Under the pieces are notes generated by a model. It ran no database searches. It saw only the letters and a list, made by a program, of their open reading frames with translations, and had not been told where the DNA came from. Below, piece by piece: positions 54,801 through 62,962 of a DNA stretch of 64,000 bases; the first letter of the stretch is position 1; the number at the start of each line of letters is the position of its first letter. Location: contig NZ_FMXE01000015.1 in the NCBI RefSeq assembly GCF_900103735.1, positions 1-64,000 of the forward strand, given 5' to 3'. This DNA is from Algoriphagus alkaliphilus. Lineage in GTDB: Bacteria > Bacteroidota > Bacteroidia > Cytophagales > Cyclobacteriaceae. Both the position numbers and the translations under genes were made by a program.

Positions 54801-56119
54801 GTCGACTGGAGGGCAGCTCTAGTGGAAGAATTGGTCACCAATCCGGTCATTACTTCCCTTCCCAAAGCATCATACTTGGTGTAAAGCCACTTGCCCAGAC
54901 CTGCCAGATTAGCATCCCGATAAGCCACCAGACGATCCTGAAGATCATAGACCAGTTCTTCGGTGCCTTTGTCCGGTAGTTTCTTAGTGATTTGCCGGCC
55001 TCGTTCATCGTAGGTATAGAGGTAATACAACCCGTCCCGGATGGTAGTAGCAGTTGAACTTTGGCTATTGGTAATGATTTCAAAAACTGCCTTGGGAGGC
55101 ATTACTACCCGCAAGCGGCCAAAAGTATCATACACATAATACGTGCAAAGCCAGCCTGTATGGGAAATTCCAGGGCTTGTTGATTCCTGGACTTTTTTCA
55201 AAATCAATCTTCCCAATTTATCTTTGTATTCAATTACCCGTCGAAGATCTTCATCCAAGACCTCTGTTTTGGTCAGGGTTCCTGTGGCAAAATTTGCGGA
55301 GGTAATGGGTAACCCGGATCCATCCAAGGTCCAGATCCGTACCTCTTCGGTTGCCGTATTGGTCAACTCGTTGATTTGAATATCCTTACCCGTCCAGGCG
55401 GTTCCGGGGACCCCTTGTTTGATCACCCGATTTAAGGGAGAGGATTCAAACGTTTTGTCTGCATATCCTTTCGAGTCAGTGTATGCGGTAGTGTAGTAGG
55501 TGGAGTTAAGGGAAGCTGCATTGGTTCGGAATTTTCCTTTGGTCCCCGAATCGTTATTTGGGAAAGGCAAATAGTCCCTATACTGCCTACCAAAGGCATC
55601 GAAGGCGAGGGTTCCGATCACATCCGATCCATCCGATGAAGCTGAGAGTTGGACAGTTTGAACAGTCCTTCCCAATCCGTCGTGGTAGTTGGTCGATTTA
55701 TAAGATACCTTTTGAGCAGAGCTACGAAGCGAATAGGCGTTTGTGAGCGTATCCCGTGAACTGAATTCCCTGACCCAGTTGAGATTTTCCGGATAAAAAT
55801 ATACCCAAACAGGCACCTTGGTCGTGAGGCAACCGGTGGACGTGTGATAATACGCCAAATAAAACAGCCGGGAAGTTGTAATAATCGGAGTACTGAAAAT
55901 CTGGCTGCTGGACATCAAGGACACGCCGTCAGTATCATACCATCGATAAGTAAACCCGGAAGGGGCGACACTTGCGGTCAAGTTTACCGAATTACTGGAA
56001 GTAAGGGTCTCCGATGCCGCAGAGGGAATCACTGTCGTGCAGGCAGAAGAGGACACTACCTGAGCATAGCTCGTAGCAGTAAGACCTACAACAAAAATTA
56101 GGGTAAAAAATGATTTCAT
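51872..56119 (-). CDS. RHS/YD-repeat polymorphic toxin with DUF6443 start
   Basis: A 1415-residue secreted protein. It has a signal peptide (1-19, ending SYAQ), a DUF6443-type N-domain (about 110-250), many YD repeats (e.g. YNYDANGNLLGNNDQ) that build the cocoon, and the RHS-associated core (YNGKELTSGLGVIMYDYGAR, then FIDPDGM). About 210 residues follow the DPDGM signature. The last 90 (from RLHHIFGKSEHALESLVKKF to ISSFSRKGL) form a compact domain, probably the toxic tip. Its start His-His and the pattern GNIIDVGGMNVRLIGG recall small RNase-like toxin folds, but I cannot name the family. It overlaps the upstream small gene by 4 bp. Confidence 0.88.
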   Translation of the reverse strand: MKSFFTLIFVVGLTATSYAQVVSSSACTTVIPSAASETLTSSNSVNLTASVAPSGFTYRWYDTDGVSLMSSSQIFSTPIITTSRLFYLAYYHTSTGCLTTKVPVWVYFYPENLNWVREFSSRDTLTNAYSLRSSAQKVSYKSTNYHDGLGRTVQTVQLSASSDGSDVIGTLAFDAFGRQYRDYLPFPNNDSGTKGKFRTNAASLNSTYYTTAYTDSKGYADKTFESSPLNRVIKQGVPGTAWTGKDIQINELTNTATEEVRIWTLDGSGLPITSANFATGTLTKTEVLDEDLRRVIEYKDKLGRLILKKVQESTSPGISHTGWLCTYYVYDTFGRLRVVMPPKAVFEIITNSQSSTATTIRDGLYYLYTYDERGRQITKKLPDKGTEELVYDLQDRLVAYRDANLAGLGKWLYTKYDALGREVMTGLVTNSSTRAALQSTVNTLGNNNAVINATSGKTGTTNAGGFPRALDGGEGEVLIVNYFDHYSFRKGTLTYSKPNSSYHDQTTKTHGLLTGKLVRNLDNNTLYETAIYYDDLGRLIQTFEDHHLGGTIRASSRFDFENKPIETISQLTTPGSQTITKNYTYNNAGLLTSITHKINSDPAVTLVNFQYDQLGQLTNKTFPVAANAAMNYTYNIRGWLKRINNPQVSNATVKVFAQELFYESGGTTPQYNGNISKAEWRGQDDTKRVYNYFYDANNRIKDALYTVPDYSWQNGRFNIGYVNYDPNGNITTLQRVNQQTASIWALVDNLAYSYGTHSNKLTYVYDYQTNPTYLAKDYKNLGTSTYNYDANGNLLGNNDQYSVVITYNHLNLPKSIIFSGTGRSLTYWYNAEGVKVRQVNVEGATTTTLDYLGEFVFEKINSGANTLSYIMHEEGRATFENSAFQYEFFIKDHLGNVRQVVRAPQSALRIATMEPEKAEEEEELFDNIRESRQGASEHNKTPGGYATAWLNADRGRVLGPSRSQEVQQGDSVEIGVFGKYVDPKKVKLSPASFVRTGLDQKIISTLGEYGQNLAASPNEIAIANVIALVISEIQQKPAPEAYMGYSLYDADSNLYEQGKVILSKKARNKHEELIQKLAIKKDGYIETYLVNETAENVWFDQFRIMSTGPLIVQETHYDPWGVDLSGLGYQYGGIKTNPYLYNGKELTSGLGVIMYDYGARFYIPAIGRWFVVDPLAEKARRHSPYNYALNNPMRFIDPDGMEAYSVMGTPVITGEREPEDPLVKSVVNGEESDPGLCQNCSSLPEVVVTGERINDNRQEGIKINGYWGASTSSLSDLGIIQQQPIGGTVPFLPGGIGGWGNIKNFFSAIRNFRSFFNFGKNAISANRLHHIFGKSEHALESLVKKFGSEAKAYNAVQKAADLALKTGKLTPNANGVLPSGNLGNIIDVGGMNVRLIGGRAENGKVIISSFSRKGL

Positions 56120-56577
56120 GAGCCTAGACGTTTAACAAACAATACATTAAATTCTTCTTTTTCCTTCCTCAAAGGCTTCCACAATTGCCCCTTTTCCCGG
56201 TAGGTGATCTCATAGGTATTGGATTCCTCTTTAAAAACCAGAACTAATACCATCACAGATTCATCAAAGGACCAAGTCCCTTCTTCTTCCTGAAGAGTGC
56301 CATTTTCCACCCATGCCTTTAGATAGGTTTTATCTTCCCTGAGGTGGCAAATCCAGGATTCGTTCTTCTTCCAGAATTTCTTTTCTTCTATTTGCCCTTC
56401 TTCATCAGATTTGAATTTTTTCGCAGAAGGTCCTTCAACTTTTTGATTGGGAAGATCAAGTTTCCAAATGCCCAACATTTTTTGCTCTCCTTTGGAAAGT
56501 GTATCCACTTGAGTAGGTTCTTGGGCAAAACCAGTAAGGGAAAAGCTGATCAGTATAAGTAGGACTAAATATCTCAT
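56116..56577 (-). CDS. Secreted small protein between RHS genes (153 aa)
   Basis: A 153-residue protein with a signal peptide (1-19, ending GFAQ). The mature part is highly charged with several beta-strand-like stretches (GIWKLDLPNQ, GTWSFDESVMVLVLVF, NTYEITYRE), similar in style to lipocalin-like small proteins of Bacteroidota that begin with a GxW motif. It sits between the two RHS-type genes, 11 bp after the first and overlapping the second by 4 bp (ATGA), so all three belong to one operon. Function unknown. Confidence 0.6.
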   Translation of the reverse strand: MRYLVLLILISFSLTGFAQEPTQVDTLSKGEQKMLGIWKLDLPNQKVEGPSAKKFKSDEEGQIEEKKFWKKNESWICHLREDKTYLKAWVENGTLQEEEGTWSFDESVMVLVLVFKEESNTYEITYREKGQLWKPLRKEKEEFNVLFVKRLGS

Positions 56578-56588
56578 GGCAGATCGTA

Positions 56589-59504
56589 TTAATAGCTGAT
56601 GTAGGTGTATTCGTAATGCTTCAAAACATGACCCAGATCATTGGTTACCGTTTCTAACCTTCCAAAAGGATCATATTGGTAGAACATCCCTTGGTTTCTA
56701 GGATCCAACTGGGACCTTATCCCTACCAAAGGACGGTGGGTGTAGGTGGTCATTTGGCTCATCGTCGGATGCACCCTCAACTCATCCACAATTGTCCCAG
56801 ACCCGCTGATGGTCACACTGCCTGACCCGCTAATTTCTACCAGTCGCCAGGTATTGTCAATCGTTCCTGTGTAAGCAGTGCCGTTAATCGCCAGGGTTCC
56901 TGCTGTCCCTGAATTCCTCCTTATCCAAAAACTCAGTTTATAGGCACCTAATCCAGACTTGGTGATCTGACCATTGTTGAGCAAATAGACCTTGCTCCCT
57001 GATTTGGCTTCACCTGACATGACTGAAGACTCTACTCCTGCATAGGTCCACCCTCCTTTTTCTGAGGTCTCAAAAGAAGTGAAGGCGATATTACCAACAG
57101 TGGTATTACTCGCTTCTGCTACTACATATTCTCCCTCATACCCATAAAGCATGGAATGGGTGCTGCCATCAGAAAGGCTGTATTGAATCAGATTTCCCCG
57201 GGAGTCGTAGCCGGTCATAGACATCCTGAGCTTATACCTGGTGTCCCGTGTCAGGGAACTGGTCCCGGAGGTTGCAACTACGGAATATGCCGTTGTAAGA
57301 ATTGGAGAAGCAGTTTCCAAAAAGTAAGCTTGGGAAGGCATATACCAGGTAGTACCGGAAATTAGACTATAATCAGTCACCTGACCTGCTACAATCACAT
57401 TGGATTTGGAAGCCTCCCGCACTTGGGTATATTGTTCTACAGGTGCTAGGATATTTTTCAAAAGCAATTGACGAAGGGCTTCAGGATAGCCTGTGTAGGT
57501 AGTACTTACATTGACTATGTCGTAATTATACCGGGTAACATTACGTACCGATTGCGGATTGGGAAAGGTGCTGCTTTCCTCATAGCTTGTTTTAAGGTAT
57601 GTCGGGTGAAAGTCACGGGTAGTCAGATTTTCTACTGAATCCGAACCGTAATAAAGCGTCTGCTTAGAGGAAGTCTCCAAATACACCCCAACGTCCTGGG
57701 TAAGCGTGGCAATCATGTATCGGTGGCCATCGTATGGGTATCCTCCCCCTGTACCCGGACAATAGTAGAAAAATCCACCGACTTCCTCCCCTATGATTAC
57801 CTGAGCTCCTGCCTGTCCGATATTTAAGGTCTGTCCTTTATACTTGGTGTATGCTTTGGTCACCACCTCTTTCAAGGCATTGAGGTTATCATATTTGAGA
57901 ACTTTGGTAAGTTTTCCCCTTTCCCAGCTTTTTCTGTTTCTCCAGGTTTTATTGGAATATTGAACCGTAAAAACTCCATCCGGTATCAATGAATTGTTAT
58001 CAAATTCGTAGATGGTTTTACCGTTGGATGTGGTCCCGTTCGCATATTCTGATACCCTGGTGTAAACTATCGGACTATCATCAAACCCAGGTCCAACAAC
58101 TGAATTGGATACCCAGGATCTAACCCTAAACTGCCTTTGATTAGGCGTGCCAGAAACCACATCCCGTTTATATTGGGTTGTTAAAAAATGGAAATTTCTG
58201 ACATCAAAGTTTTTATGACCAAATCCGTCGTCATTGTTTCCGTATCGGTATAGCGTACTGTAGGTATTTTGTCCGTCATTCTTGGTGATTTTCTTTATTC
58301 TGAGTCCAGAACCGTATTTGGTAACACCGGCATCAGCATACTTATGCGGTTCAAATTCAAATTCGGTATACCCACCAGTTGGAAAGGTGATCCTCTTAAG
58401 CACCCCCTCTTTGTAAAATGTAGTATCGGTATTTCTGTCTGCTCCACCGATGGAAATGGTCGTCAATCCTGTTCCGCTATTTGCCTGGTATTGTACAGTT
58501 TCCTGCGGAACCAGATTGGTATTGGCTGATTTCCCATTGTAAAAACCAAAGAGGTCTCTTCGATAAGAACCCTGGACTGCATCCCAGGAGAAAGTAGTTG
58601 TCTGATAGGAAAAACTGTATTTATTGATTAGGGTATTAGAGCCGTCTCTGACCTCAATGCCATCTAATTTTAAGCGGGCATCACCATTATTGGAAGCCAG
58701 TTTAAAATTGCCTGAATTGAGCAGGACAAAAGTCTTTTCCAAAAAATATTGGCCGTTGAGCTTGGAGTAAATTTCAATTTTACTTAATCGCTCCACATTG
58801 GGACTTCCGGGCAAATCGGTTCTTGCAGCTCCCAATACAAACTTTACCTTACCGGTTTTAAAATAAATTTCATCCAATGCCAATTGGGAAATTGAACTAG
58901 TCGTAGAAACAAATGTGGTGACAGGACTATAGGAATTACAAGGAAGCAGGACTGCATCGGCTGTGTTGCATTGGTCCATTAAGGTGATATTTGTTTCAAT
59001 CTCAGAGGTAGTAATAGTCCCCAAATCCTGATATTTAAAAGTCACATAATCATCAGAATTTTGGGTCTTGATTTCTTGTAGGTACCAGGTCGAAATAGCT
59101 GATGTATTGATTGAACCAGAAGAACTACTCAACAACTCCCGATGTCCATTCAGACCAGCCCAGTCAGCTCCAAAGCGATACATCAATCCCTGGGTATCCG
59201 TGATATCAAAAAAATCTGATCCTTTGGTCAGCTTTATGGCGCTTTCCGGAAATAGCAAAGGCGGTTGCCCATTCTGCCTCAATACAAATCGTCCACTGGC
59301 TCCGGGATAATTGTAAGAAAACAGATCAGGTTCACGGTCATTGGTCCCTGTCGCAGTAAGTTCTTTGTAGTTAAAATTTGCACAAAAATTAAACGGGTCT
59401 ACGCTATAGTCATTGGTTATGGACAGAAAATTGGATTCATCAGCTTTGCCGTTAACTGTTCGGGTCACCTGCCCGCCTGCCTGAATGGACCAACCCAGTC
59501 CCAC
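56589..59504 (-). CDS. RHS/YD-repeat protein, main part, cut from its start by amber codon
   Basis: An open frame of 971 codons begins with VGLGWSIQAGGQVTRTVNGK directly after an in-frame TAG at 59505-59507. The frame upstream of the TAG encodes the matching signal peptide and first 100 residues, so both parts were one gene of about 1072 codons. Homologous proteins carry a Trp at this place (TDKSSW-VGLGWS pattern); TGG to TAG is a single base change. The GTG at 59504 could start translation but the product would lack a signal peptide. YD-like repeats and a late FYQYDPFGRLETV element are visible; there is no toxin tip. Confidence 0.75.
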   Translation of the reverse strand: MGLGWSIQAGGQVTRTVNGKADESNFLSITNDYSVDPFNFCANFNYKELTATGTNDREPDLFSYNYPGASGRFVLRQNGQPPLLFPESAIKLTKGSDFFDITDTQGLMYRFGADWAGLNGHRELLSSSSGSINTSAISTWYLQEIKTQNSDDYVTFKYQDLGTITTSEIETNITLMDQCNTADAVLLPCNSYSPVTTFVSTTSSISQLALDEIYFKTGKVKFVLGAARTDLPGSPNVERLSKIEIYSKLNGQYFLEKTFVLLNSGNFKLASNNGDARLKLDGIEVRDGSNTLINKYSFSYQTTTFSWDAVQGSYRRDLFGFYNGKSANTNLVPQETVQYQANSGTGLTTISIGGADRNTDTTFYKEGVLKRITFPTGGYTEFEFEPHKYADAGVTKYGSGLRIKKITKNDGQNTYSTLYRYGNNDDGFGHKNFDVRNFHFLTTQYKRDVVSGTPNQRQFRVRSWVSNSVVGPGFDDSPIVYTRVSEYANGTTSNGKTIYEFDNNSLIPDGVFTVQYSNKTWRNRKSWERGKLTKVLKYDNLNALKEVVTKAYTKYKGQTLNIGQAGAQVIIGEEVGGFFYYCPGTGGGYPYDGHRYMIATLTQDVGVYLETSSKQTLYYGSDSVENLTTRDFHPTYLKTSYEESSTFPNPQSVRNVTRYNYDIVNVSTTYTGYPEALRQLLLKNILAPVEQYTQVREASKSNVIVAGQVTDYSLISGTTWYMPSQAYFLETASPILTTAYSVVATSGTSSLTRDTRYKLRMSMTGYDSRGNLIQYSLSDGSTHSMLYGYEGEYVVAEASNTTVGNIAFTSFETSEKGGWTYAGVESSVMSGEAKSGSKVYLLNNGQITKSGLGAYKLSFWIRRNSGTAGTLAINGTAYTGTIDNTWRLVEISGSGSVTISGSGTIVDELRVHPTMSQMTTYTHRPLVGIRSQLDPRNQGMFYQYDPFGRLETVTNDLGHVLKHYEYTYISY

Positions 59505-59807
59505 CTAGGAGGATTTATCAGTATACCGGATTCCTCCTGCATGGTAAGTTAAAACAATAGGCACTTTGATCGACCCAGCATCAATCTCAAAAATCGGGAT
59601 GCTGATATCCGGAATTCCTGTATACAAATTCACATTAAAATCCCCATACTTCTGAATTCCAGCTGCATTGGGGGAATTCTGTGCCGATTTGGGAGTGATT
59701 TTTTCAATCTGGGAGGCTACATCCCCCGGCAACTGGGCAAAAAGTTGACTCGGTTGCAGAAACACATACATGGAAAATAAAATCCCGGCGGTAAAAAACT
59801 TATTCAT
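59505..59807 (-). CDS. RHS/YD-repeat protein, N-terminal part before amber codon
   Basis: From ATG 59807 (MNKFFTAGILFSMYVFLQPS; signal peptide ending LFAQ) this frame runs 100 codons to the TAG at 59505. It includes GDFNVNLYTGIPDISIPIFE and LTYHAGGIRYTDKSS, typical of the N-terminus of Bacteroidota RHS-like proteins, where the next residues are normally W-V-G-L-G-W. It is the separated start of the protein that continues at 59504. The 26-bp palindrome lies 55 bp upstream. Confidence 0.7.
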   Translation of the reverse strand: MNKFFTAGILFSMYVFLQPSQLFAQLPGDVASQIEKITPKSAQNSPNAAGIQKYGDFNVNLYTGIPDISIPIFEIDAGSIKVPIVLTYHAGGIRYTDKSS

Positions 59808-59861
59808 AAAATAAAAGGTTAACTGTTCCGTGGTCAAAAATTAGACAAAAACTATAAAATA

Positions 59862-59887
59862 AAAAATACCCAATATAGGGTATTTTT
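59862..59887. promoter_or_regulatory. 26-bp palindrome before the RHS operon
   Basis: AAAAATACCC (59862-59871), AATATA, GGGTATTTTT (59878-59887): the same arms and spacing as at 45581-45606. It lies 55 bp upstream of the RHS operon start. On the minus strand TAGTTTTTG (59846-59854), a possible -7 box, lies next to it. Confidence 0.6.
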
Positions 59888-60340
59888 ATTCTGGAAAATA
59901 TTTATTATTCAGAATTTTATTCTGTCACAAAATGAATTTTCGAGAGATCTGAACTGCATTTTTTTGCTTAGATTTTTCCCAAAATCTTCATTTTTTCACT
60001 TTTTTTTGAAAAAAAACTCTGTGCAAGAAAAAATCATTAAGAATAAATTTTTAACCCCATTTTATAATTATAATCCTAAATCAAGTCAGAATATTTATAG
60101 AAAAAAATTAGAGATTTTTGAAAGAAAAATTAATTTAGCCTTAAAGTACACTGCAACTAATAAAACATGCGGTGTAGGTAAGCATATCAATGTTAACTCC
60201 TTAAGGAAACCTGATTAAGTCAGGACCCCAAAATTGTAAAGTCAAAGGCTACCCAAAAAGGAACTGTCAAAGCTTATCCAAGAAGTCCAAACAGAATACC
60301 ATCAACTTCATACTAAATGCTTTTTGAGAATCGAATTTCA
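59888..60340. other. Non-coding stretch upstream of the RHS operon
   Basis: AT-rich DNA. A plus-strand frame (59964-60218) is made of low-complexity Lys/Phe/Asn codons and is not accepted. No further repeat or RNA gene is seen. Confidence 0.45.
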
Positions 60341-60505
60341 ATCCTCGAACAATTCGTATTGTACGAGAGGTACGAAGCGTACGAACTGTACGAGCGAAGA
60401 AGAATTTCTTTTTCTTTTTGCTGTCTTACTATCTTTCTTTAGTTCAAGACCAACCACCGATTGAATTTCCACTTTACCTGTCACTTTATGCACACACTGT
60501 GTGCA
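60341..60505. repeat. GTACGA ladder plus TGCACAC palindrome, copy 2
   Basis: GTACGA recurs every 9 bp at 60361, 60370, 60379 and 60388 within a 59-bp block matching 46578-46636. The palindrome TGCACAC-ACT-GTGTGCA is at 60489-60505. Here the pair lies at the 3' side of the RhuM gene, whose stop is about 100 bp away. A minus-strand frame of 81 codons over it (60338-60583) is not convincing. Confidence 0.75.
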
Positions 60506-60601
60506 CAATTTAATTTTGGTATTTCGGATAGATGCAATTCGAGAATCAGGACTCGTCAAACCGAAATCAATGGAAGATCCCACTTCTCAATAAGGATTTT
60601 C

Positions 60602-61576
60602 CTAAGATAGATTCCTGTTTAAAACACTAATCACCAACTTCTTCACTGTATCCATTTCTTCGGGTTTGCTTGAAGCGATAAACAGGGTCAAGCTGGCCAA
60701 TGCATCATTGGTGATAATTAGTTCACCATTCTGATTTTGAAGCAGACCATTTTGCTGCAAAAAGAAAAGGAAACACGCTGCCGCTATCCGTTTATTTCCA
60801 TCCACAAACCCATGATTCTTGATAATCAAATAGAGAAGCGTTGCCGATTTTTCTTCTATGGTCGGGTAAAAGTCTTCATTACCAAAACCTTTACTGATCT
60901 GTCCTATTGCACTTTCGAAACTTCCATCCTTTTCTTTGCCAAAGACACCAGATTCAAATTCGGATCTCATGGAGGCAATTACATTTTGGTAATCCTTGAG
61001 ACTTGGATAATTCGCTTGCCTTTTGGTCAGACCCTTATTATCAAGGTTCTCATGATCATAATCATCCAGTAGTTCAAGACCTTTGGCGAAGTGATTTAAC
61101 CATTCTGTATTCTGATTATCAGCTTTTTCTTCGATTACTCTACTGAGGATTCTAATTCCATCTTTGAGAGTCTGGATTTCCTGCTGTTTTTGAGCAAGTC
61201 TTTTTTCATTGATGGCATAGCCTTGAACAAGGTAGTCCTTAAGTCGCTTTGTTGCCCACTGGCGGAATTGAATCCCTCGCTTGGAATTCACTCTATAACC
61301 GACTGAAATAATTGCATCCAGGTTATAGAACTTCACTTTCCTTCTAACCATTCGCCTGCCCTCTTGTTGAACTACCGAGGATTCCTCGGTAGTTGAACTT
61401 TCATCCAACTCTTTTTCCTTGTAGATATTCCTCAAGTGCAAACTAATGGTATCTGAATCTTTTTCAAAAAGATCCGCCATTTGCCTTTGATTCAACCAGA
61501 CCGTCTCCTGTTCAAATTTCACTTCTATTTGAGTCTGTCCGTCGGTTCCTTGATAGATTTCGATTTGGTTATCCAT
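60602..61576 (-). CDS. rhuM: RhuM-family protein fused to a Fic/Doc domain
   Basis: A 324-residue protein. Residues 1-150 match the RhuM family (QTEIEVKFEQETVWLNQRQM-like start, KFYNLDAIISVGYRVNSKRG, FRQWATKRLKDYLVQGYAIN), originally a Salmonella pathogenicity island protein, now common beside restriction or mobile loci. The C-terminal half is a Fic/Doc domain with an intact core HGFVDGNKR (255-263). Unlike the Fic protein at 46879 it keeps the catalytic His. It may modify a target by AMP or phosphate transfer. Target and cellular role are unknown. Confidence 0.85.
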   Translation of the reverse strand: MDNQIEIYQGTDGQTQIEVKFEQETVWLNQRQMADLFEKDSDTISLHLRNIYKEKELDESSTTEESSVVQQEGRRMVRRKVKFYNLDAIISVGYRVNSKRGIQFRQWATKRLKDYLVQGYAINEKRLAQKQQEIQTLKDGIRILSRVIEEKADNQNTEWLNHFAKGLELLDDYDHENLDNKGLTKRQANYPSLKDYQNVIASMRSEFESGVFGKEKDGSFESAIGQISKGFGNEDFYPTIEEKSATLLYLIIKNHGFVDGNKRIAAACFLFFLQQNGLLQNQNGELIITNDALASLTLFIASSKPEEMDTVKKLVISVLNRNLS

Positions 61577-61750
61577 TATTACCTAAATTCTCATACCCTC
61601 CCATTTTTTAGGGTTCCTTCCCTCAATTAGCCTCTTTCTATCAAAAAAACAAAGTTTTGATCTTTTCGCAACCTAAAATCAATGAAACTCTAAACTACAC
61701 CTACTTTTAAGACAAAATTGACGTGATTATTAGTTTTTCGTCAATTATCG

Positions 61751-61902
61751 CGACACTTTTCTTTTTATTGCGTCATTTTTACAATATTATTGTCGAGATA
61801 CAAATGGGATTGAAGATGAAAAATCGAGATGAGCTACAACTGATTAAAGAAATAATTGCATCATCATCTGATGGCTTAGGAATAGAAGCAAGCTACGGCT
61901 AA
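61751..61902 (+). pseudogene. Truncated Fic gene start with CGACA/TGTCG leader
   Basis: A 28-codon frame from ATG 61816 to TAA 61902 encodes MKNRDELQLIKEIIASSSDG and then a few residues. It resembles the start of the Fic gene at 46879 (MKNELDDILLALRSFSNGAS). The upstream DNA (CGCGACA...TTGTCGA, 61749-61796) also resembles that gene's operator region. The rest is lost where IS4-like sequence begins near 61889. It is a second, broken copy of the Fic gene head. Confidence 0.55.
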
Positions 61903-62062
61903 ATTTGGGTGGCACCTGTCCAATCTGGTCGCATTTATCCGACTGAATATCTTTGTCAAAATTGAACTCCAAAAATGGCTCGACAAACCCTTTGAAAACC
62001 ATGAAAAACCACCTGCAAAAAGCCTACAGGGGGTTCTGTTTCCAGATTTCTACAAAAAATAG
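61889..62062 (+). pseudogene. IS4-family transposase, C-terminal fragment
   Basis: The frame ending at TAG 62060-62062 encodes FGWHLSNLVAFIRLNIFVKI then ELQKWLDKPFE and a short tail, the usual last 50 residues of IS4-type transposases. Everything before is missing. Confidence 0.6.
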
Positions 62063-62102
62063 TCTCAACAAAAGAAAAGTATCCACGCGGGCAACCGCGT
62101 CT

Positions 62103-62384
62103 TTAATCTGTCTTATTTTTCAGTAGAGACAGTTTATAATTTTTGGGCAGGAGATCGTGGATTTTCTGGATGTTTGTGTCCATGATATTGTCGAAGACGT
62201 ACTTGAGCCAGTGCTGCGGGTTGACTTCTTCGGTTTTACACATGGCAAAAAAGGAAAAGATCATTGCTGCCCGCTGAGCCGCATTGTGCGATCTTGCGAA
62301 CAGGTAGTTTTTCCGTCCCAGGGCTACGGGCCTGATTTTGTTCTCGACGGGATTGTTGTCGATTTCAAGTACCCCGTCCATCAG
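62103..62384 (-). pseudogene. IS66-family transposase, C-terminal fragment
   Basis: Minus-strand frame with DGVLEIDNNPVENKIRPVAL, GRKNYLFARSHNAAQRAAMI and FAMCKTEEVNPQHWLKYV. This is the conserved C-terminal end of IS66 TnpC (the DDE Glu region and the closing domain). Upstream of 62384 the frame continues only as antisense to ISL3 sequence, so the join is chimeric. Confidence 0.75.
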
Positions 62385-62876
62385 GAAAACAAAGAAATGG
62401 AACTGCGCAAGGAATGTGACAAGACATTTATTCCTAACAAACTCGAAAACGGAGACACGGAAAAACAACTGTTAGCAAGGAGTAGATACCTGCTTTTCAA
62501 GGCAGAGGATTCTTGGACCCCATCGCAAGCACTCCGCGCAGAGATACTTTTCCATCGCTATCCTGATCTGGAAAAAGCCTATAAACTATCCAGGTCTCTG
62601 GCCAGAATCTACCAGACCAGTAAAATCAAGGGAGTTGCATTCACCAAACTGGCTCACTGGTACAACGAGGTGAAACGGGCAGGATTCAAATCCTTCAACA
62701 CCGTGTCCAGAACCATCCAAAATCACTACGAAACCATCCTCAACTTCTTCGAAAACAGAAGTACAAACGCTTCGGCCGAGTCATTCAATGCAAAAATAAA
62801 AGCTTTCAGAGCGCAGTTCAGAGGCGTATCCAATGTCGAATTCTTCCTGTTTCGACTCTCCATTATCTATGGATGA
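62385..62876 (+). pseudogene. ISL3-family transposase, C-terminal fragment
   Basis: Plus-strand frame encoding about 160 residues up to TGA 62874-62876, with LLARSRYLLFKAEDSWTPSQ, RTIQNHYETILNFFENRSTN and SAESFNAKIKAFRAQFRGVS. This is the typical end of an ISL3-type DDE transposase. Its start is lost at the junction with IS66 sequence. A probable terminal repeat follows near 62883. Confidence 0.75.
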
Positions 62877-62962
62877 AAATTTACCTCCCCAGATATTCAG
62901 ACTGATCCTTTAAAATAAACCAATGGTATCCATCCTTGATTTTTGACCCCTATTCAAGATCA

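Noticed and set aside
59964..60218. Plus-strand 84-codon frame
   Set aside because: Composition is poly-Lys/Phe/Asn from AT-rich DNA, with no start context or motif.
60338..60583. Minus-strand 81-codon frame
   Set aside because: Same reason: translated repeat block plus the TGCACAC palindrome, no independent protein signal.
62157..62876. A single 239-codon plus-strand gene
   Set aside because: Only the part after about 62385 is transposase-like; the first 75 codons are antisense to IS66 sequence, so the frame is a chance fusion.
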